Positions 61,099 through 64,000 of a stretch of DNA of 64,000 bases are shown in pieces. Every line of letters begins with the position of its first letter. Position 1 is the first letter of the stretch. The position numbers were made by a program, and so were the translations under genes. The notes under the pieces are model-generated. The model did not search any database and was not told where the DNA came from. It saw nothing but the letters and a program-made list of their open reading frames with translations. The stretch comes from Oleidesulfovibrio alaskensis DSM 16109 (lineage in GTDB: Bacteria > Desulfobacterota > Desulfovibrionia > Desulfovibrionales > Desulfovibrionaceae): positions 62,001 through 126,000 of the forward strand of contig NZ_AXWQ01000006.1 of NCBI RefSeq assembly GCF_000482745.1, given 5' to 3'.

Positions 61099-62698
61099 GC
61101 CTGCGTACCTCCTGAGCAAATAAAAAATTTCCCAAAACGGTGACTCCTCCGAGCCAGAGCCAAGTGTAGCGGTAAAGGTTATGGTCGCCCCATCCTTTGA
61201 ACAGCATCAGGAGCAGTGTCTGCATTACAGCCTGCGCCACCAGAGAATAAAACATGAGACTGCCCGGCAGGTCACCGCCGGCAAGCCCTCCGGCACCTGC
61301 ACCGGCCCGTGCTTTTCTGCGTTGCGCCTGCACAGGGCGCGGTTGCGGTGTGTGCCTGTCTGCGGCCAAAGTCTGCGGAACGGTTCTGTCCGCCGGCGCG
61401 GAACCGGCTGTTTCAGGGGTATCAGGCAACGGTTTCATGCGGTACGGGGCTTCTCCGGTCTCCTGTTGTGTCGCTTTCAGGGCATAGCCGTGCCGTGTGC
61501 TGACATTGTCTTCCGCCGGAGGCACATGGTTTTTCATGCTGTACCGCGCCCCGTTGCTGCCACCGCCATCGCGCGCGGCAGCCGGGCTGCGCACCGCAGT
61601 GCTTCTGTCATGCACATTGCGTCTGGCAGAACGCAGCAAGGCAGGGTGGCTCAGCAGCAGGCGGCATCGCCTGCGCAGCAGGATGTTCTGCCTGAACAGA
61701 ACCACCACAAGACCGCCGAATGACAGAATACCGGCCAGCCCCAGTTCTCCGGCCACTTCTCCGTACACGTTGTGCGACTTGGGGCCGGATGAGAGCCCCT
61801 CCCAGCTATACCCGAAGTTGCCGGGACCTATGCCCAGCAGCGGATACCGGGTGAATACTTCCATGCCCTGCTGGAATCCTTTCAACCGGCCTTCGGCAGA
61901 TTCTATGGCGCCTTTGCCCGTATGGCCGTAGCCAAAAGTGGAAAGAAAGCGCTGCTGCAGGTCATCGGGCATGAAATCCCATGCAAAGACAAGCAGCAGA
62001 AAAACGACAAAAATTCCGACAAGTTTGCGCGATGATGACATGAGCACCAGCAGCGCAAAAAATATGGCGGTCACCATGCCGCTGCGCGACCCCGTAAAGA
62101 TTATGCCCACCAGCGCCATGCCCCCGTACAGCCAGAGACCGCGGCGTACCCACACGGAAGGAAACCGGCAGCGCACAAGGGCCCAGAACAAAGGCAGCGA
62201 GTACGCGATACTTGCCGCAAACGAGTTGGGGTCACCATAGGTCACATCTATCCCCACCATCCGCCGGATACCCATACGGTATACATGGCGGCCGTGGACA
62301 AAAAATTCCCACATGGATTTTCCCACATACAGCCCCATGACCGCCACAAAAGCCAGCAGGACAAATCTGAAATCGCGCTCGTTACGGACAGACAGAATAA
62401 GCATGACATAAAAAACGATATACTTCAGATAGTCTTCCACCGTCCGCCACGCAGCCTGTCCGTTGTACGCCCCCAGAGCGGAAACGAGCAAAGTCAGCGC
62501 CAGCGCCCCCACGGCCAGATGTACCGGACTGGAGGGCAGCCGTTTGCCCGGCACAAAAAACGCCGCAGCCATGAATGTGAGCATGTAGACGCGCTCAAGC
62601 CGGAAGTCTCCCAGCACCGGCCAGTATTCATACGGCCGGAATATAAGCAGAAAAAGATAGCCCGCGAGCATGAGCGGAAGCAGCATGTCACGACGCAT
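61085..62698 (-). CDS. O-antigen ligase/polymerase-like protein with a low-complexity insert
   Basis: A 537-aa protein from ATG 62698 with AGAGGA upstream. About ten helices; the Wzy_C-like block is FTGSRSGMVTAIFFALL, YPLLGIGPGNFGYSWEGLSSGPKSHNVYGEVAGELGLAG. An unusual Arg/Ala/Pro-rich low-complexity stretch of about 120 aa (about 350-475) separates this from two last helices. Such enzymes join or polymerise polysaccharide on the periplasmic side. Neighbour overlaps show one operon with the exosortase genes. Confidence 0.87.
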   Translation of the reverse strand: MRRDMLLPLMLAGYLFLLIFRPYEYWPVLGDFRLERVYMLTFMAAAFFVPGKRLPSSPVHLAVGALALTLLVSALGAYNGQAAWRTVEDYLKYIVFYVMLILSVRNERDFRFVLLAFVAVMGLYVGKSMWEFFVHGRHVYRMGIRRMVGIDVTYGDPNSFAASIAYSLPLFWALVRCRFPSVWVRRGLWLYGGMALVGIIFTGSRSGMVTAIFFALLVLMSSSRKLVGIFVVFLLLVFAWDFMPDDLQQRFLSTFGYGHTGKGAIESAEGRLKGFQQGMEVFTRYPLLGIGPGNFGYSWEGLSSGPKSHNVYGEVAGELGLAGILSFGGLVVVLFRQNILLRRRCRLLLSHPALLRSARRNVHDRSTAVRSPAAARDGGGSNGARYSMKNHVPPAEDNVSTRHGYALKATQQETGEAPYRMKPLPDTPETAGSAPADRTVPQTLAADRHTPQPRPVQAQRRKARAGAGAGGLAGGDLPGSLMFYSLVAQAVMQTLLLMLFKGWGDHNLYRYTWLWLGGVTVLGNFLFAQEVRRHGRS

Positions 62699-63626
62699 AC
62701 GGTCCTCTTCCGGTAACAGCGCAAAGCCCCCGCAACAGCCCTTCCGGCAACGCGGCCAGTGCGTAATAGCGTACGGCATCGGCCCGCATGCCGTAGTTCA
62801 GCACACTGCGGAAACAGCGGCGTGCCTGACGCCTGCTGCCCGTGGAAAAATAATGATACCCCAGAGCGAAGTACTGTTCTGACAGGCGCCCCCGCAGCAC
62901 CTGCTTTGCGGTTTCATCCGCGGTTGATTCCAGTTCGCGCAGAAACACGCGGATATGGTTGGCATGATACCGTTCGGCGTTGGTTGTGCTGTTGTCACCG
63001 TGGTATTGTCTGACAACAAGAGGCTCGTCTATGAAACCGAAAGGATACAGCTTTGCTATCCGCAGCCACATGTCCAGATCCTGACAGGTCCGCAACCCCT
63101 CGTCATGCATGCCGGCTGCGGAAAAACATTCTTTGCGCACCAGCACCGTGGGCGTGAAGACAAACCCCTCGCGCAGCAGATCGACATATTTCCAGCCGCT
63201 GCCGGTGCAGGTATACCCCCGCTCGTGCAGGTATGAATGGTGTATGACGCGGCCATGCTCTACATGCTGCATATCGCAGTACACCAGACCGTATTCGGGA
63301 TGGGCATCCGCAAACGCAGTCTGCACCGCCAGCTTATGCGGCAGCCACAGGTCGTCTGAATCAAGAAAGGCGATCAGCGGGCCGCGGGCCTGCCGTATGC
63401 CCTCGTTTCTGGCGCTTGAGGGACCGCCGTTTTCCTTGCGGAAATAGCGGATACGCCCTTCATAGCGCGCAGCGATGCCGGGCGTGTCATCGGTGGAACC
63501 GTCATCCACAAGAATCACTTCGTAATCCTTGTACGTCTGTGCAAATACCGACTCAAGGCACTGCTCCAGCAGATGGCCGTAATTGTACGTCGGAATAACC
63601 ACACTCACCCGGGGTGTTGTCGTCAT
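62688..63626 (-). CDS. Glycosyltransferase family 2
   Basis: A 312-aa GT-A enzyme: VSVVIPTYNYGHLLEQCLESVFAQTYKDYEVILVDDGSTDDT (nucleotide part), AFLDSDDLW (DXD-type metal site) and CQDLDMWLRIAK (the later acid). The C-terminal 60 aa is helical with repeated aromatics. It overlaps the ligase gene by 11 nt. Sugar donor and acceptor are unknown. Confidence 0.92.
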   Translation of the reverse strand: MTTTPRVSVVIPTYNYGHLLEQCLESVFAQTYKDYEVILVDDGSTDDTPGIAARYEGRIRYFRKENGGPSSARNEGIRQARGPLIAFLDSDDLWLPHKLAVQTAFADAHPEYGLVYCDMQHVEHGRVIHHSYLHERGYTCTGSGWKYVDLLREGFVFTPTVLVRKECFSAAGMHDEGLRTCQDLDMWLRIAKLYPFGFIDEPLVVRQYHGDNSTTNAERYHANHIRVFLRELESTADETAKQVLRGRLSEQYFALGYHYFSTGSRRQARRCFRSVLNYGMRADAVRYYALAALPEGLLRGLCAVTGRGPYAS

Positions 63627-63732
63627 ATATCACTCCCAGCCGCTTACCGGCTTCATACCCTGCTGTGTGTCCCGCTTTTGCCGGCGGGCAACGCGCCGGC
63701 TGCGGCATGTACGGAACATCCTGCCGTGCATT

Positions 63733-64000
63733 TTATCCGCGCCGCAGCAGCTGCCGCGCCAGACGCTGCAGCGGGGCGGGCAGCAGCACTCTGACACAGC
63801 CTTTCCACGGGTGGCTGTCCAGCGGATGAAACACCATCGCCCGCAGATAACAGCCTGCCGCCTGCAGACGCTTACCCGCAGCAAGACAGCGGTCTGCTCT
63901 GCCGTTGTAAAAGGATGCACGCGAACGCCTGCGTGCACGCGGGCTTACCCGATGCCCGTGTTCCCTGTTGAACCGTTCATAAATCTGCCAGACCACACGC
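63733..64000 (-). CDS. C-terminal part of a glycosyltransferase, cut by the window end
   Basis: At least 88 codons of open frame running to the edge. The visible tail, SFYNGRADRCLAAGKRLQAAGCYLRAMVFHPLDSHPWKGCVRVLLP, resembles the C-terminal tail of GT2 enzymes such as the neighbour at 62688-63626 (YFSTGSRRQARRCFRSVLNY). The start and the catalytic domain lie beyond 64000. The call is by pattern only. Confidence 0.6.
   Translation of the reverse strand, partial: RVVWQIYERFNREHGHRVSPRARRRSRASFYNGRADRCLAAGKRLQAAGCYLRAMVFHPLDSHPWKGCVRVLLPAPLQRLARQLLRRG

Noticed and set aside
58885..61143. 752-codon open frame on the plus strand across the exosortase and glycosyltransferase genes
   Set aside because: Spans several real minus-strand genes; His/Arg/Gln-rich shadow caused by GC-biased codons.

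Overview
The window looks like chromosome of a GC-rich, Gram-negative sulfate-reducing bacterium of the Desulfovibrionaceae type, perhaps close to Oleidesulfovibrio/Desulfovibrio alaskensis. The lineage is inferred from gene content and order: two F-type ATPase b subunits in an atp operon lacking the a and c genes, a zapA-rny neighbourhood, a haem c-bearing sensor kinase beside a YeiH-type transporter, and an exosortase/PrsK/PrsR module. No rRNA or species marker is present.

Layout. 0-7.3 kb: fabI with a 31-aa membrane-peptide ORF; a small-RNA cluster in which two identical tRNA-Ser(GGA) genes flank the SRP RNA gene; msrB-msrA; a tandem pair of unknown paralogues; treZ; ogt; a radical SAM gene. 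7.4-13.3 kb: the cell-shape operon mreB-mreC-mreD-mrdA-rodA followed by a bactofilin. 13.4-19.3 kb: atpF'-F-H-A-G-D-C. 20.2-24.1 kb: glmU, a ZapB-like coiled coil, zapA, a structured RNA that may be 6S RNA, and rny. 24.2-30.5 kb: an orphan NarL-type regulator, a CII-like phage regulator, an RluA-type synthase, trmJ, a DUF456 gene with a phenylacetate-CoA ligase, and a DUF1786 gene. 30.8-37.8 kb: tRNA-Leu(GAG), a diguanylate cyclase, a 57-aa winged-helix protein, a PP2C phosphatase, an exported Fe-SOD, a glycosyltransferase and an AEC transporter.

37.9-44.1 kb, all on the minus strand, is the most system-like cassette: a YeiH-family transporter with an unusual N-terminal extension, a 90-aa membrane protein, a histidine kinase with a periplasmic CxxCH haem site, and a sigma-54 response regulator. 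A sigma-54-like promoter lies upstream of the transporter. I read this as a haem-sensing two-component system controlling an anion transporter. 44.5-50.5 kb: tRNA-Leu(CAG) with an apparent 1-nt loss in its acceptor stem, a gene-poor stretch with a perfect 23-bp inverted repeat, an MBOAT + SGNH acyl-transfer pair, a di-Mop molybdate-binding protein and a CPA1 antiporter.

50.5-53.2 kb is an AT-rich island with an ankyrin lipoprotein and a secreted protein that shares its C-terminal domain; this pair appears undescribed. 53.4-64.0 kb is a minus-strand exopolysaccharide/exosortase locus: glycosyltransferases, O-antigen ligase-like polymerase, exosortase, EpsI, PrsK, PrsR and a Wzt-like ATPase without an adjacent permease. 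The last gene runs off the window end.
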